From assembly GCA_963771845.1 (NCBI GenBank), contig CAVYVC010000020.1:245767-309766 (forward strand): DNA of 64,000 nucleotides, read 5' to 3'. The stretch is from VAZQ01 sp963771845 (GTDB lineage Bacteria; Pseudomonadota; Alphaproteobacteria; Rhizobiales; Xanthobacteraceae). Both the position numbers and the translations under genes were made by a program. Shown here in pieces: positions 16,722 to 25,603 of the stretch. Each line of letters starts with the position of its first letter. Position 1 is the stretch's first letter. The notes beneath the pieces are model-generated. The model was not told the DNA's origin. It did no database searches and saw only the letters and a list, made by a program, of their open reading frames with translations.

Positions 16722-17045
16722 TTATCCGCTCGCTTTCACCTCGGCGGCCGCCCGCGCCATCAGCTCGTCCATGGTGCGGCGGATCTGATGGTCGGATTGG
16801 GCAACGCCCTTGTCGTCGAAATCATGCCGGATTTTCTGGAAGACGCCGCCTTCGTCTGCGTTATCGAGCGCGGCCAGGATCACCTCTTTGGCGTAGGCGT
16901 CGGCTTGCGCTCCAGACAGTCCCAATTTCTCCGCAGCCCAAATGCCGAGCATCCGGTTGCGCCGCGCAGTGGCCTTGAACCGCAGCTCTTCGTCATGCGC
17001 GAACTGCTTCTCGAATCCTTCCTCGCGCTTGTCGAACGTAGTCAT
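16722..17045 (-). CDS. DUF1476 / zeta-type F1-ATPase inhibitor subunit
   Basis: A 107-residue protein starting MTTFDKREEGFEKQFAHDEE, the hallmark of the DUF1476 family. In Paracoccus the homologous zeta subunit binds F1-ATP synthase and blocks ATP hydrolysis; in other alphaproteobacteria the effect may be weaker. The sequence is fully helical and charged, with no signal peptide. It is divergent from purC. Confidence 0.92.
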   Translation of the reverse strand: MTTFDKREEGFEKQFAHDEELRFKATARRNRMLGIWAAEKLGLSGAQADAYAKEVILAALDNADEGGVFQKIRHDFDDKGVAQSDHQIRRTMDELMARAAAEVKASG

Positions 17046-17421
17046 GCTTGCCTCGCTGATTGCGGCAGCTGCGGGCATGGATGTACGCGCACTTTCGCGC
17101 CCGCTCCGAACGAGCCCAGTGCTGCAGCGAGTTCCATGTTCCGCTGAAGTTTCATAGAGCCCACAATGGCCACGCCTTGCTGCAGGCGTGGGCTTGCATA
17201 ACCGGTCATTATGGCCAAAGCAATTGCGCAAGAAGCGATTCGCTGCAATTGTGCAACGGCTATGGACGCGATTGTGCTGGCAGACGCGATCGGCTAACTT
17301 GGCGGTCCTGGAACGCGTCGCATAATGTTCTGGGACACCGCGCGTCTCCTTCGCCGCGGTCATCGCATCCTACCGGAGCCACGGCACAGAGATGGACATT
17401 CACAAACCACGGTACACTCCG
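17046..17421. other. Intergenic region between zeta subunit and purC
   Basis: About 375 bp between divergent genes, so it should hold both promoters. The only structure I see is AGCCCAC ... GCCACGCCTTGCTGCAGGCGTGG at about 17158-17190, which can pair as a small hairpin. No recognisable riboswitch or PurR-type box was found. Confidence 0.3.
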
Positions 17422-18188
17422 ATGAGCCGCCGTCGCCGCATCTATGAAGGCAAGGCGAAGGTCCTCTATGAAGGACCGGAGCCGGGCACACTGATCCAGC
17501 ACTTCAAGGACGACGCAACCGCCTTCAATGCAAAAAAACACGAGGTCATCGAAGGCAAAGGTGTCCTCAACAACCGGATCTCCGAATACGTGTTCCAGCA
17601 CCTCAATGACATCGGGGTGCCCACGCATTTCATCAAGCGGCTCAACATGCGCGAGCAGCTCATACGCGAAGTGGAGATCATTCCGCTCGAAGTGGTGGTG
17701 CGCAATGTCGCTGCTGGCTCCTTGTCGCAGCGCCTCGGGATCGAAGAAGGCACCCAATTGCCGCGTTCGATCATCGAGTTCTACTACAAGAACGACAAGC
17801 TCGGAGACCCGATGGTTTCCGAGGAGCACATCACCGCCTTCGGCTGGGCGACCCCGCAGGAGATCGACGACATCATGGCGCTTGCCATTCGCGTCAATGA
17901 TTTCCTTTCCGGCCTGTTTCTCGGCGTCGGTATCCGGCTCGTCGATTTCAAGATGGAGACCGGCCGCCTCTGGGAGAACGACGTGATGCGCATCGTCGTT
18001 GCCGATGAGATTCTCCGAACTCGTGCCGGCTGTGGGACATCAAGTCGAATGACAAGCTCGACAAGGACCGCTTCCGGCGGGACCTGGGCGGCCTGCTGGA
18101 GGCCTATACCGAAGTTGCCAAGCGCCTCGGCATCATGAGCGAGGGCGAGCGGGCCCAGGGCAGCGGGCCGATCCTGGTCAAGGGCTGA
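17422..18188 (+). CDS. purC: SAICAR synthase, frameshifted near its 3' end
   Basis: Phosphoribosylaminoimidazole-succinocarboxamide synthase, step 8 of IMP synthesis. The frame from ATG 17422 (MSRRRRIYEGKAKVLYEG) is normal through IVVADEI at about 18012. There it shifts: the expected SPxSCRLWDIKSNDKLDKDR continues in the -1 frame (codons TCG TGC CGG from 18021) and ends ...GSGPILVKG-TGA at 18186-18188. One base appears to be missing within GAGATTCTCCGA (18007-18018). Without repair the reading frame would give an aberrant tail to 18138. Because purC is usually essential in minimal medium, an assembly error is likely, but a real mutation cannot be excluded. First gene of the purC-purS-purQ-purL cluster. 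Confidence 0.93.
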
Positions 18189-18210
18189 TCGAAGCGTAAG
18201 TCAACATGGC

Positions 18211-18240
18211 AAGGGCGCCCCTACGGGCGCCCTTGGCTTT
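18211..18240 (+). terminator. Hairpin between purC and purS
   Basis: AAGGGCGCCCCTACGGGCGCCCTT is a perfect 10-bp-stem hairpin 22 bases after the purC stop, followed by GGCTTT. It looks like a weak intrinsic terminator or attenuator inside the purine cluster. Confidence 0.55.
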
Positions 18241-18377
18241 GTGGGGGTTGACCGGCGGCTCCATGCCGTCAGAGCGCCATCCTTTTTTCGCAGCTGCGTG
18301 TGGGAAAGTCTGCCGGCTTCGCGCAGCAGCTTGCCTCGCAGCCGATTCGCACCATATGGCAGGGCATTGAGGAGGTC

Positions 18378-18620
18378 ATGAAGGGCCGCATCATCGTTAC
18401 CTTGAAATCCGGCATTCTCGATCCGCAAGGCAAGGCGATCGAGGGCGCGCTGAAATCGCTCGGCATTGCAGCGGTGGCGAGCGTGCGCCAGGGCAAGGTT
18501 TTCGACGTCGAGCTCGATGGACGCGATCGTAAGCAAGCCGAACTCGTCCTCAAGCAGGCGGCGGACAAGCTCCTCGCCAATACGTTGATCGAGAACTATG
18601 ATGTGAAGGTGGTTGGATAA
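18378..18620 (+). CDS. purS: Phosphoribosylformylglycinamidine synthase subunit PurS
   Basis: An 80-residue small subunit of the three-part FGAM synthase (PurSQL). The sequence MKGRIIVTLKSGILDPQGKA and the C-terminal ANTLIENYDV are family landmarks. Start ATG 18378 has a perfect GGAGG at 18371-18375, which decides against the longer frame from 18300. PurS bridges PurL and PurQ and helps channel ammonia. Confidence 0.95.
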   Translation: MKGRIIVTLKSGILDPQGKAIEGALKSLGIAAVASVRQGKVFDVELDGRDRKQAELVLKQAADKLLANTLIENYDVKVVG

Positions 18621-18658
18621 GGCGCTCAAGGCGTGAGGCACGCGCCGCAAACCCACAG

Positions 18659-19360
18659 ATGAAATCCGCAGTCGTCGTCTTTCCCGGCATCAATCGCGAG
18701 CGCGATATGGCGCGCGCGCTGCGGCTGATCTCGGGGCATGAACCGGTCATGGTCTGGCACGCCGATACCGCCCTGCCCGAGGGCACCGATCTCGTCGTGA
18801 TCCCCGGCGGCTTCTCCTACGGCGATTACCTGCGCTGCGGCGCGATCGCGGCGCGCGCTCCCATCATGGACGCCGTGCGCATGCATGCGCAGGAGGGCGG
18901 CCTCGTCCTGGGGGTATGCAATGGCTTCCAGATCCTGTGCGAAGCCGGGCTTCTGCCCGGCGTGCTGATGCGCAATGCGGGACAGAAATTCGTCTGCCGC
19001 GATGTTTATCTGCGCGTGGAACGTTCCGATACGCCCTTTACCCGCGGCTTCAACGCCGGGCAGGTCATCCGGGTGCCGACGGCGCATGGCGAAGGCAATT
19101 TCATCGCCGACTCAGACACGATCAATCGGTTGGAAAGGGAGGGAAGAGTGCTCTTTCGCTACACCGATCCCGCGGGCGCGCTCGATCCTGCCTGGAACGT
19201 CAACGGCGCCACCAACGCGATCGCCGGCGTGCTCAATGACACCGGCAATGTGCTCGGCTTGATGCCCCACCCCGAGAATCACGTTGAGCCAGCGCTGGGC
19301 TCTACTGATGGACGCGGACTGTTCGCAGGATTGACGGAGCACTTTGCTCGGGCCGCATAG
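18659..19360 (+). CDS. purQ: Phosphoribosylformylglycinamidine synthase subunit PurQ
   Basis: A 233-residue class I glutamine amidotransferase supplying ammonia to PurL. The nucleophile elbow is LVLGVCNGFQIL (Cys about residue 87) and the His-x-Glu pair is in MPHPENHVEP near the C-terminus. GGFSYGDYLR is also characteristic. It is 38 bases after purS and 6 bases before the purL start. Confidence 0.97.
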   Translation: MKSAVVVFPGINRERDMARALRLISGHEPVMVWHADTALPEGTDLVVIPGGFSYGDYLRCGAIAARAPIMDAVRMHAQEGGLVLGVCNGFQILCEAGLLPGVLMRNAGQKFVCRDVYLRVERSDTPFTRGFNAGQVIRVPTAHGEGNFIADSDTINRLEREGRVLFRYTDPAGALDPAWNVNGATNAIAGVLNDTGNVLGLMPHPENHVEPALGSTDGRGLFAGLTEHFARAA

Positions 19361-19366
19361 ACGCGC

Positions 19367-21707
19367 ATGGCTGCAAGATCCAAACGGCCGGCAATAACGG
19401 GCAACAAGCGCCAAAGCGCCGCGCGCGGCAAAGTCGCGAAGGCCGCCGCCGGGAAGAAAAAATCAAACGCCAAGCCACCCGCTGGTGCTCGAAGAAGCGG
19501 CGCGCGGGAGCCGCGCCTCAGCCCTGCAGTGGTCGCCGCCCATGGCCTCAAGCCCGATGAATACGAGCGCGTTCGGCAATTGATCGGCCGTGCGCCCAGC
19601 TTGACCGAGCTTGGCATTTTCTCGGCCATGTGGAACGAGCACTGCTCGTATAAGTCGTCAAAAATCCATCTACGCACGCTGCCCACGCAAGCCCCTTGGG
19701 TGATTCAGGGGCCCGGCGAGAACGCCGGAGTGATCGATATCGGGGATGGGCTTGCCGTCGTGTTCAAGATGGAAAGCCACAATCACCCGAGCTACATCGA
19801 GCCTTATCAGGGCGCTGCCACCGGAGTAGGCGGCATCTTGCGCGATATCTTCACCATGGGTGCGCGTCCCATCGCCTGCCTCGATGCGCTGTCCTTCGGG
19901 GCGCCGTCCCATCCCAAGACGCGCCATCTCGTCGCCGGCGTGGTCGCGGGCATCGGCGGCTACGGCAATTCGTTCGGTGTGCCGACGGTGGGCGGCAGCA
20001 TGCGGTTTCATACCCGCTACGATGGCAATTGCCTCGTGAACGCGATGGCGGTGGGAATAGCGCAAAAGGACATGATCTTTTACGCCGCCGCCTCGGGCGT
20101 CGGGATGCCCATTGTCTATCTCGGCTCCAAGACCGGCCGCGACGGAATTCACGGCGCCAGCATGGCATCCGCCGAATTCGACGAAGCGGCCGACGAGGAC
20201 AAGCGGCCGACGGTTCAGGTGGGTGACCCGTTCGCCGAAAAGCTTCTGCTGGAAGCTTGCCTGGAAATAATGGCCAAGGGCTGTGTGATCGCCATCCAGG
20301 ATATGGGTGCAGCAGGGCTGACCTGCTCCGCAGTCGAAATGGGCGCCAAGGGCGATCTCGGAGTTACGCTTGATCTTGATCGGGTGCCGTGCCGCGAAGC
20401 CGGCATGAGCGCATATGAAATCATGCTGTCCGAAAGCCAGGAGCGCATGCTCATGGTGCTTCGGCCGGAACGGGAGCAGGAAGCCGAGGCGATCTTCCGC
20501 AAGTGGGGCCTGGACTTCGCCGTGGTCGGCGAGACCACGACAACCAGGCGATTCATGGTCCGCCACCGTGGCAAGATTGTCGCCGATCTGCCGATCAAGG
20601 AGCTTGGAGACGAGGCTCCGGTCTATGATCGGCCGCACGCGCGGCGCGCTGCGCAGGCGGCGATCAAGAGCAGCGATGTGGCCCCTCCGATCCCCACCAT
20701 GGAGGCGCTGCTGCGGTTGCTCTCCGCGCCCGATCTTTGCTCGAAGCGCTGGGTATGGGAGCAGTACGATCACGTCATATTGGGCAACACCGTCCAAAGG
20801 CCGGGCGGGGATGCCGCTGTGGTGCGCATCAAAGAGGGTCCGAAGGCGCTCGCTCTCACAGCGGACGTGACGCCGCGCTATTGCAAAGCCGATCCGTTCG
20901 AGGGCGCCAAGCAGGCGGTCGCGGAAGCTTGGCGAAACCTCACAGCCGTCGGAGCGCGTCCTCTGGCGGTGACCGACAACCTCAATTTCGGCAATCCCGA
21001 GCGGCCGGAGATCATGGGAGAGCTCGTGGAGGCGGTCCGCGGCATCGCCGAGGCGTGCAGGGCGCTGGAGTTTCCCGTCGTTTCCGGCAATGTCTCGCTC
21101 TATAACGAGACCAATGGCCGGGCCATTCTGCCGACGCCCACGATCGGCGGCGTCGGGCTGATCGAGGATTTCACAAAATCCTGCACGCTTGCGTTCAAGG
21201 CTGCTGACGAAGCGATTCTCCTCATCGGCGACACCGCGGGCTGGCTCGGTCAATCCATTTATCTGCACGAGATTCTGCGAGCGGGAGGAGGGCGCGCCGC
21301 CGCCGGTTGATCTTGCGGCCGAGCGCCGCCACGGCGACCTCGTTCGTACGCTCATTGGCGAGGGCGCGGCCACGGCGGTTCACGACGTATCAGACGGCGG
21401 GCTCCTGGTCGCGCTCGCCGAGATGGCAATGGCTTCGGATATCGGCGCCGATCTCGATCGGGCACCCCTTGCGGCTCATGCCTTCTGGTTCGGCGAGGAC
21501 CAGGGCCGCTACATCGTGACGGTCAAGGCATCCCTTGCCGAGAGGACGATGCAGCGTGCGCGCGCGGCCGGTGTGCCGGTGCGACAGCTCGGCTTCACCG
21601 GCGGTGATGCATTGACGGTGCAGGACGACCGTTCCATGCTCATTGCAACACTGCGCGAGCGATTTGAAGGATGGTTGCCGGCCTATATGGCTGGCGCCGC
21701 TCCATGA
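19367..21707 (+). CDS. purL: FGAM synthase large subunit PurL, with one frameshift
   Basis: The ATP-dependent synthase subunit, about 780 residues when joined. The first frame runs to YLHEI at about 21273 and the second resumes at CEREEGAPPPVDLAAERR (TGC at 21276) and ends ...AYMAGAAP. One extra base within GAGATTCTGCGA (21269-21280) explains the shift; uncorrected, the product stops at 21310. Motifs include WNEHCSYKSSK, KMESHNHPSYIEPYQGAATGVGG (split: KMESHNHPS, PYQGAATGVGGILRD) and AVHDVSDGGLLVALAEMA after the shift. The frame also has a 54-residue Lys/Arg/Ala-rich N-terminus before GTG 19529, where homologues normally begin (VVAAHGLKPDEYE), so the true start is uncertain. Confidence 0.93.
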
Positions 21708-21723
21708 TCAGGGGATATTTCGG

Positions 21724-21960
21724 ATGGCAATGCATGCAAACGACATCGAGCGGCTGATCAAAATACGAATTCCCGATGCCGAAGTGACAATCCGGGATCT
21801 CGCGGGCGACGGCGACCACTATTCCGCGACCGTTATTTCCGAGAGTTTCCGCGGCAAGTCGCGGGTCCAGCAGCACCAGATCGTTTACGACGCGCTCAAG
21901 GCGGAAATGGGCGGCAAGCTGCACGCCCTTGCATTACAGACGGGAATCCCGGAGCGCTGA
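21724..21960 (+). CDS. BolA-family protein
   Basis: A 78-residue BolA-like protein, start MAMHANDIERLIKIRIPDAE. It has the conserved DGDHYSATVISESFRGKSRVQQHQIVYDAL core, here as GDGDHYSATVIS then RGKSRVQQHQIVYDAL, and the C-terminal HALALQT. BolA proteins bind monothiol glutaredoxins through a shared [2Fe-2S] cluster. The next gene is a monothiol glutaredoxin, a textbook pairing at the end of the purine cluster. Confidence 0.93.
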   Translation: MAMHANDIERLIKIRIPDAEVTIRDLAGDGDHYSATVISESFRGKSRVQQHQIVYDALKAEMGGKLHALALQTGIPER

Positions 21961-21998
21961 ATGAGGACAGGAACGTTTTACGCCCCGGTGAAAAAGTG

Positions 21999-22036
21999 AC
22001 CGGGCGGCCCCCATCGGCTCTTGGGGAACGCCCGGT
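21999..22036. terminator. Strong hairpin after bolA
   Basis: ACCGGGCG-G-CCCCCA pairs with TTGGGG-AA-CGCCCGGT around a short loop, starting 38 bases after bolA and ending 64 bases before grxD. It has no T-run, so it may be a partial terminator or processing site between two related genes. Confidence 0.45.
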
Positions 22037-22099
22037 GCTGGGCTACATATAAATCAGCTTTATGGAGCGAGCGCGTTCCGCGCGAACATGAGGGTTTTC

Positions 22100-22438
22100 A
22101 TGGCTATCGAGCAATTCATCGAAAATGAGATCAAGAGCAACGACGTGGTGCTGTTCATGAAGGGCACACCGCAGTTTCCGATGTGCGGGTTTTCAGGCCA
22201 GGTCGTGCAAATCCTGGATCATCTCGGCGTCGCCTATAAAGGCTTGAATGTGCTGGAATTGGATGACTTGCGTCAGGGCATCAAGGCCCGTTCCAACTGG
22301 CCGACCATTCCGCAACTTTATGTCAAAGGCGAATTCGTCGGCGGCTGCGACATCATCCGGGAAATGTTTCAGGCGGGCGAATTGCAGGACCTGCTGAAGA
22401 AAAAGGGCGTGCCGGTAAACGAAAGCGCGACCGCCTGA
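22100..22438 (+). CDS. grxD: Monothiol glutaredoxin (Grx4/GrxD type)
   Basis: A 112-residue CGFS glutaredoxin: active site PQFPMCGFSG with Cys29, then WPTIPQLYVKGEFVGGCDI, the glutathione-binding TIPQ and GGCDI motifs. These proteins carry [2Fe-2S] clusters and hand them to acceptor proteins, often with BolA. ATG 22100 (MAIEQFIENEI) is preferred over 22088 on family length. Coding for BolA just upstream supports the role. Confidence 0.95.
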   Translation: MAIEQFIENEIKSNDVVLFMKGTPQFPMCGFSGQVVQILDHLGVAYKGLNVLELDDLRQGIKARSNWPTIPQLYVKGEFVGGCDIIREMFQAGELQDLLKKKGVPVNESATA

Positions 22439-22467
22439 CTAGTTGTACTGAGTTATAAACACCTCGA

Positions 22468-22625
22468 CGTCATTCCGGGGCGCAGGCAAGTCGGCCCTGC
22501 CGACTTGCCTGCGCACCCGGAATCCATGACCCCAGGCGATGATGTCACGCCCCCGTCTCACCACACGGCCTGTGGTTATGGATTTCGGGCTCCGCTCGCT
22601 GCGCTCGCGGCCCCGGAATGACGGC
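22468..22625. repeat. Inverted-repeat element, family D, copy 1
   Basis: CGTCATTCCGGGGCGC at the left and GCGGCCCCGGAATGACGGCG at the right form long-range arms. Inside is the perfect hairpin CAGGCAAGTCGG-CC-CTGCCGACTTGCCTG and GGCTCCGCTCGCTGCGCTCGCGG. A relative is at 24744-24895. Together with the family A copy it fills the 310-bp gap between grxD and rpsD. Confidence 0.75.
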
Positions 22626-22657
22626 GCAGTTTGGTTTATGACGCAGTACAGCTAGCC

Positions 22658-22736
22658 GGTTGGGTCGAGTTCTTACGAGACCCAACTTTGATACGGACTC
22701 GCAGATGTTGGGTCTCGTGCAGCACTCGACCCAACC
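22658..22736. repeat. REP-like palindromic repeat, family A, copy 2
   Basis: GGTTGGGTCGAGTTCTTACG opens it and CACTCGACCCAACC closes it. The arms match the copy at 5158-5239 but the loop differs (TTTGATACGGACTCGCAGAT). It lies 12 bases from the end of rpsD and may serve as its terminator. Confidence 0.85.
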
Positions 22737-22748
22737 TGCCATGTGCGC

Positions 22749-23366
22749 TCAGCGCGAGTAGAACTCCACCACGAGGTGCGGTTCCATCTGCACGGGATAG
22801 GGCACATCGGTCAACGCCGGTATGCGCGCCAGCTTGGCGGTCATCTTGGTGTGATCGACTTCGACATAGTCCGGCACGTCTCGCTCGGCGAGCGCCGTTG
22901 CTTCGAGCACAAGGGCAAGCTGTTTCGACTTGTCCTTGATCTCGACCAGATCGCCGACTTTCACGCGATAGCTCGCGATCGTCACCCGCCGGCCGTTCAC
23001 CTTGACGTGTCCGTGACTGACGAACTGCCGCGCCGCAAATACGGTCGGGACGAGCTTTGCGCGATAGATCACGGCATCGAGGCGTCGCTCCAACAATCCA
23101 ATCATGTGGGCGCCGGAATCGCCCTTCATGCGGATCGCCTCCTGATAGATGCCGCGGAATTGCCGCTCGGAAATATTGCCGTAGTAGCCGCGCAGCTTCT
23201 GCTTCGCCCGCAACTGAACACCGTAATCCGAGAGCTTGCCTTTGCGCCGCTGGCCGTGCTGGCCCGGACCATATTCCCGGCGGCTGATGGGGCTCTTGGG
23301 GCGGCCCCAGACATTCTGGCCCATGCGGCGATCGATCTTGTACTTCGCCTCGTGGCGCTTGGTCAT
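22749..23366 (-). CDS. rpsD: 30S ribosomal protein S4
   Basis: A 205-residue S4, the primary 16S rRNA-binding protein that starts small-subunit assembly. It begins MTKRHEAKYKIDRRMGQNVW and has YGPGQHGQRRKGKLSDYG and the S4 RNA-binding domain with RLDAVIYRAKLVPT and RQFVSHGHVKVNG. ATG 23366 is the family start; the upstream open frame to 23492 lacks homology. It is a stand-alone gene here, outside the ribosomal operon, as in related genomes. Confidence 0.98.
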   Translation of the reverse strand: MTKRHEAKYKIDRRMGQNVWGRPKSPISRREYGPGQHGQRRKGKLSDYGVQLRAKQKLRGYYGNISERQFRGIYQEAIRMKGDSGAHMIGLLERRLDAVIYRAKLVPTVFAARQFVSHGHVKVNGRRVTIASYRVKVGDLVEIKDKSKQLALVLEATALAERDVPDYVEVDHTKMTAKLARIPALTDVPYPVQMEPHLVVEFYSR

Positions 23367-23557
23367 CGCGTCCTCATTTTCTGTTGCTGTGCGAGGATCG
23401 CGCCCTCCTTTGCTCCGGCTCTCCCGGAACCGACAGGCCTGCCTGAGCGACAGACAGACCGCGGGCAACGAACGCCGCGCAAGCATGCCCAAAAATCGTT
23501 GGCCTTGCGCGACGCGCGGTTTCTAGGGGCAAAGGTGGATCAAGTCAAACCTGATGC

Positions 23558-23878
23558 CTACCCGACTTCTTGATAGACATCGATCTCGATTGAGCCCGGC
23601 AAGAGCGTTCGCCAGCTTTGCAGATAGGCCTGCACCCGTGGGTCGCTCGCCACGCGCTGGCGATTGAGCTCAATGACCTCGTGGGTCTCGTATTCGATCT
23701 CGTGCATGAAGCGCGCCGGGTCATCGACGTTCTGCAAAAGCCGCACGCGCCGGCTGCCAAAGGCCTCATAGAACGGCGCCGCCGCCCGCAAGAGAGAAAC
23801 AAGATGCGTCGAGCTTGCGGCCGGCAGGGTGAACTTGAACTGCACGGTTCGTCGCACGGTCTGGGATTCGGTTGCCAT
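23558..23878 (-). CDS. Hypothetical protein, possible dimeric alpha-beta barrel
   Basis: A 106-residue protein that I cannot assign. The pattern VQFKFTLPAASSTHLVSLLRAAAPFYEAFGSRRVRLLQNVDDP followed by RFMHEIEYETHEVIEL (split for length in the gene) and ending SIEIDVYQEVG alternates strands and helices like NIPSNAP or antibiotic-monooxygenase-type ferredoxin-like folds. It is 45 bases after murI on the same strand and may be co-transcribed with it. Confidence 0.65.
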   Translation of the reverse strand: MATESQTVRRTVQFKFTLPAASSTHLVSLLRAAAPFYEAFGSRRVRLLQNVDDPARFMHEIEYETHEVIELNRQRVASDPRVQAYLQSWRTLLPGSIEIDVYQEVG

Positions 23879-23923
23879 CGGATTGCGTCCATCGCAGGGG
23901 CTGCGCGCCCTGCCTCGGCAATG

Positions 23924-24706
23924 CTATCGGCGCAATCCAAATCGCGCCAGCGATTCCAGCAGTCGCCCGCAAGGCGGGCGCCCGGACGTGAAGATGAGGC
24001 TCGGCGCCGGCGCGGTTGCATTGCCGGGGGGACCGCTCAGATCGAGAACGCGCCGGGCAATCGCCGGGGCAGGATCGAGGAACCTGACCGGCCAGGGCGC
24101 CAATCGCTCAAACCGTTCCAGCAGCAGCGGGTAATGTGTGCACGCGAGTACGACAGTATCGGTGCGGCGCTCTCCTTCGTCCACAAAGCAAGGTGCGATC
24201 TCCCGGGCAATCAGGTGATCCTCGACCGGGCTCCCTTGCAACTCTGCCTCCGCAAACTGGGCAAGATGCGCCGAGCCCACCAGCACGACGTCGCTGCCAT
24301 TCGCAAAGTCGCGAATGAGCGCACGCGTGTATTCGCGGCTCACGGTCGCTTGTGTGCCGAGCACGCTCACGCGTTTGCTCACAGAGCTCGCGCAGGCCGG
24401 CTTGACCGCAGGGACGGTACCGACGAAAGGAACGCGAAAGCGCGCGCGCAGATGCGGCAGCACCAGGGTTGAAGCGGTATTACAGGCGATAACGACGAGC
24501 TCGGGAGAATGGGCGGCGATCAGCTCGCCCATGAAAGTAGAAACGCGATCGACCAGCTCCGCCTCGCCATGATCGCCATAGGGAAAGAAAGCATCGTCGG
24601 CGACGTAGATATAGCGCAAGTCGGGCCGTGCCTTGGCGACCTCTCTGAACACGGTGAGACCGCCAAGGCCTGAATCAAAGATCAGAATGGTCCCTGCATT
24701 CGCCAC
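23924..24706 (-). CDS. murI: Glutamate racemase
   Basis: A 260-residue racemase making D-glutamate for peptidoglycan. Both catalytic Cys residues are present, Cys75 in VVIACNTAST and Cys189 in VVLACTHYPLL. The N-terminal ILIFDSGLGGLTVFREV and VADDAFFPYGD are family motifs. The start ATG 24706 fits the family N-terminus. Confidence 0.96.
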   Translation of the reverse strand: MANAGTILIFDSGLGGLTVFREVAKARPDLRYIYVADDAFFPYGDHGEAELVDRVSTFMGELIAAHSPELVVIACNTASTLVLPHLRARFRVPFVGTVPAVKPACASSVSKRVSVLGTQATVSREYTRALIRDFANGSDVVLVGSAHLAQFAEAELQGSPVEDHLIAREIAPCFVDEGERRTDTVVLACTHYPLLLERFERLAPWPVRFLDPAPAIARRVLDLSGPPGNATAPAPSLIFTSGRPPCGRLLESLARFGLRR

Positions 24707-24743
24707 GCCGCCCTTGGTAACGGAAATCCGCGCAGCTGCGCAA

Positions 24744-24895
24744 TGCCGTCATTCCCGGAACCGAGCGCAGCGAGGCAGCCGGGAATCCAGCAACCACCAC
24801 CGCGGCTAATTAAAAGCGGTGGTGGTTATGGATTGCGGGCTCGCGGCCGATCTCGCGTGACCGCGAGATCGACTGCGCCCCGGAATGACGGAGCG
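24744..24895. repeat. Inverted-repeat element, family D, copy 2
   Basis: GCCGTCATTCCCGGAACCGA at the left pairs with CGCCCCGGAATGACGGAG at the right. Inside are AACCACCACCGC...GCGGTGGTGGTT and CGGCCGATCTCGCG/CGCGAGATCG. It occupies the gap between murI and the next membrane-protein gene. Confidence 0.7.
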
Positions 24896-24900
24896 GGTGG

Positions 24901-25473
24901 TTACGCTGAGCTAGGCTCGACCAGGTCGAGATGGGGACGATCCGGCCGCGACGGAGCGCTGATCTGCTTTTCCTTACGCTTCTTCGGGCGTCGCGCCCGC
25001 GGCGCAATGAGGCCGCTCACCACCGTGAATGTCGCGAGCAGGATGGCGGCGAGATTGCCGTCCCAGTGATCATCGAAGGCGACTGCACCCAATGCATAGG
25101 CCCAGAACGGAAAAGCCAGCGTCGAGACGAAGGCATTGGTCAACCAGGCGTCACCTTCTTCACGTACATACCAGATGAAGAATGGAGTGAGTATCAGACC
25201 GACCACCAACGCGCCCTGAGCGACCGTCGTCACCGGCACTCCAGCCATCATCGCGGTCTTCCCGCCCGTCTTCACCGCCTGCTCGAGGATGACATTGATG
25301 AAAATGAAAAATGCGAGCACCTCGCCCGGAACGTATTTTGCGATCCGCTCGAGATAATTGTCGCCCGGGGAAACCGCGCCCTCGCCGCCGAGACCGGGAC
25401 CAAGTACGTCTTCCAGACCCGCAATCGGCAATTCGTTTTCCGCGCGCTGTGGACTGCGTACCAAACGGCTCAT
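24901..25473 (-). CDS. Hypothetical integral membrane protein
   Basis: A 190-residue protein from ATG 25473 (MSRLVRSPQRAENEL). After a cytoplasmic N-terminus it has four hydrophobic segments at about residues 50-65, 75-105, 115-135 and 140-158. It ends in a basic tail ARRPKKRKEKQ, which suggests a cytoplasmic C-terminus. No family was recognised and no partner gene is apparent. Confidence 0.7.
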   Translation of the reverse strand: MSRLVRSPQRAENELPIAGLEDVLGPGLGGEGAVSPGDNYLERIAKYVPGEVLAFFIFINVILEQAVKTGGKTAMMAGVPVTTVAQGALVVGLILTPFFIWYVREEGDAWLTNAFVSTLAFPFWAYALGAVAFDDHWDGNLAAILLATFTVVSGLIAPRARRPKKRKEKQISAPSRPDRPHLDLVEPSSA

Positions 25474-25603
25474 TGCACCCTCCGCACCTTGGTCAATTTC
25501 GACGCAACCTAGACAGCGCTGCTGAGTTGCGCAAATTGCGGCTCGCAAATCTGTGGATACGGACCGGGATGAGCGGTGGACGGCCGGTGGAGAAGTCGGA
25601 CGG

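Noticed and set aside
18007..21280. Programmed frameshifting in purC and purL
   Set aside because: The two genes need shifts in opposite directions at the same motif and no slippery heptamer with a downstream pseudoknot is seen; errors or mutations are simpler.
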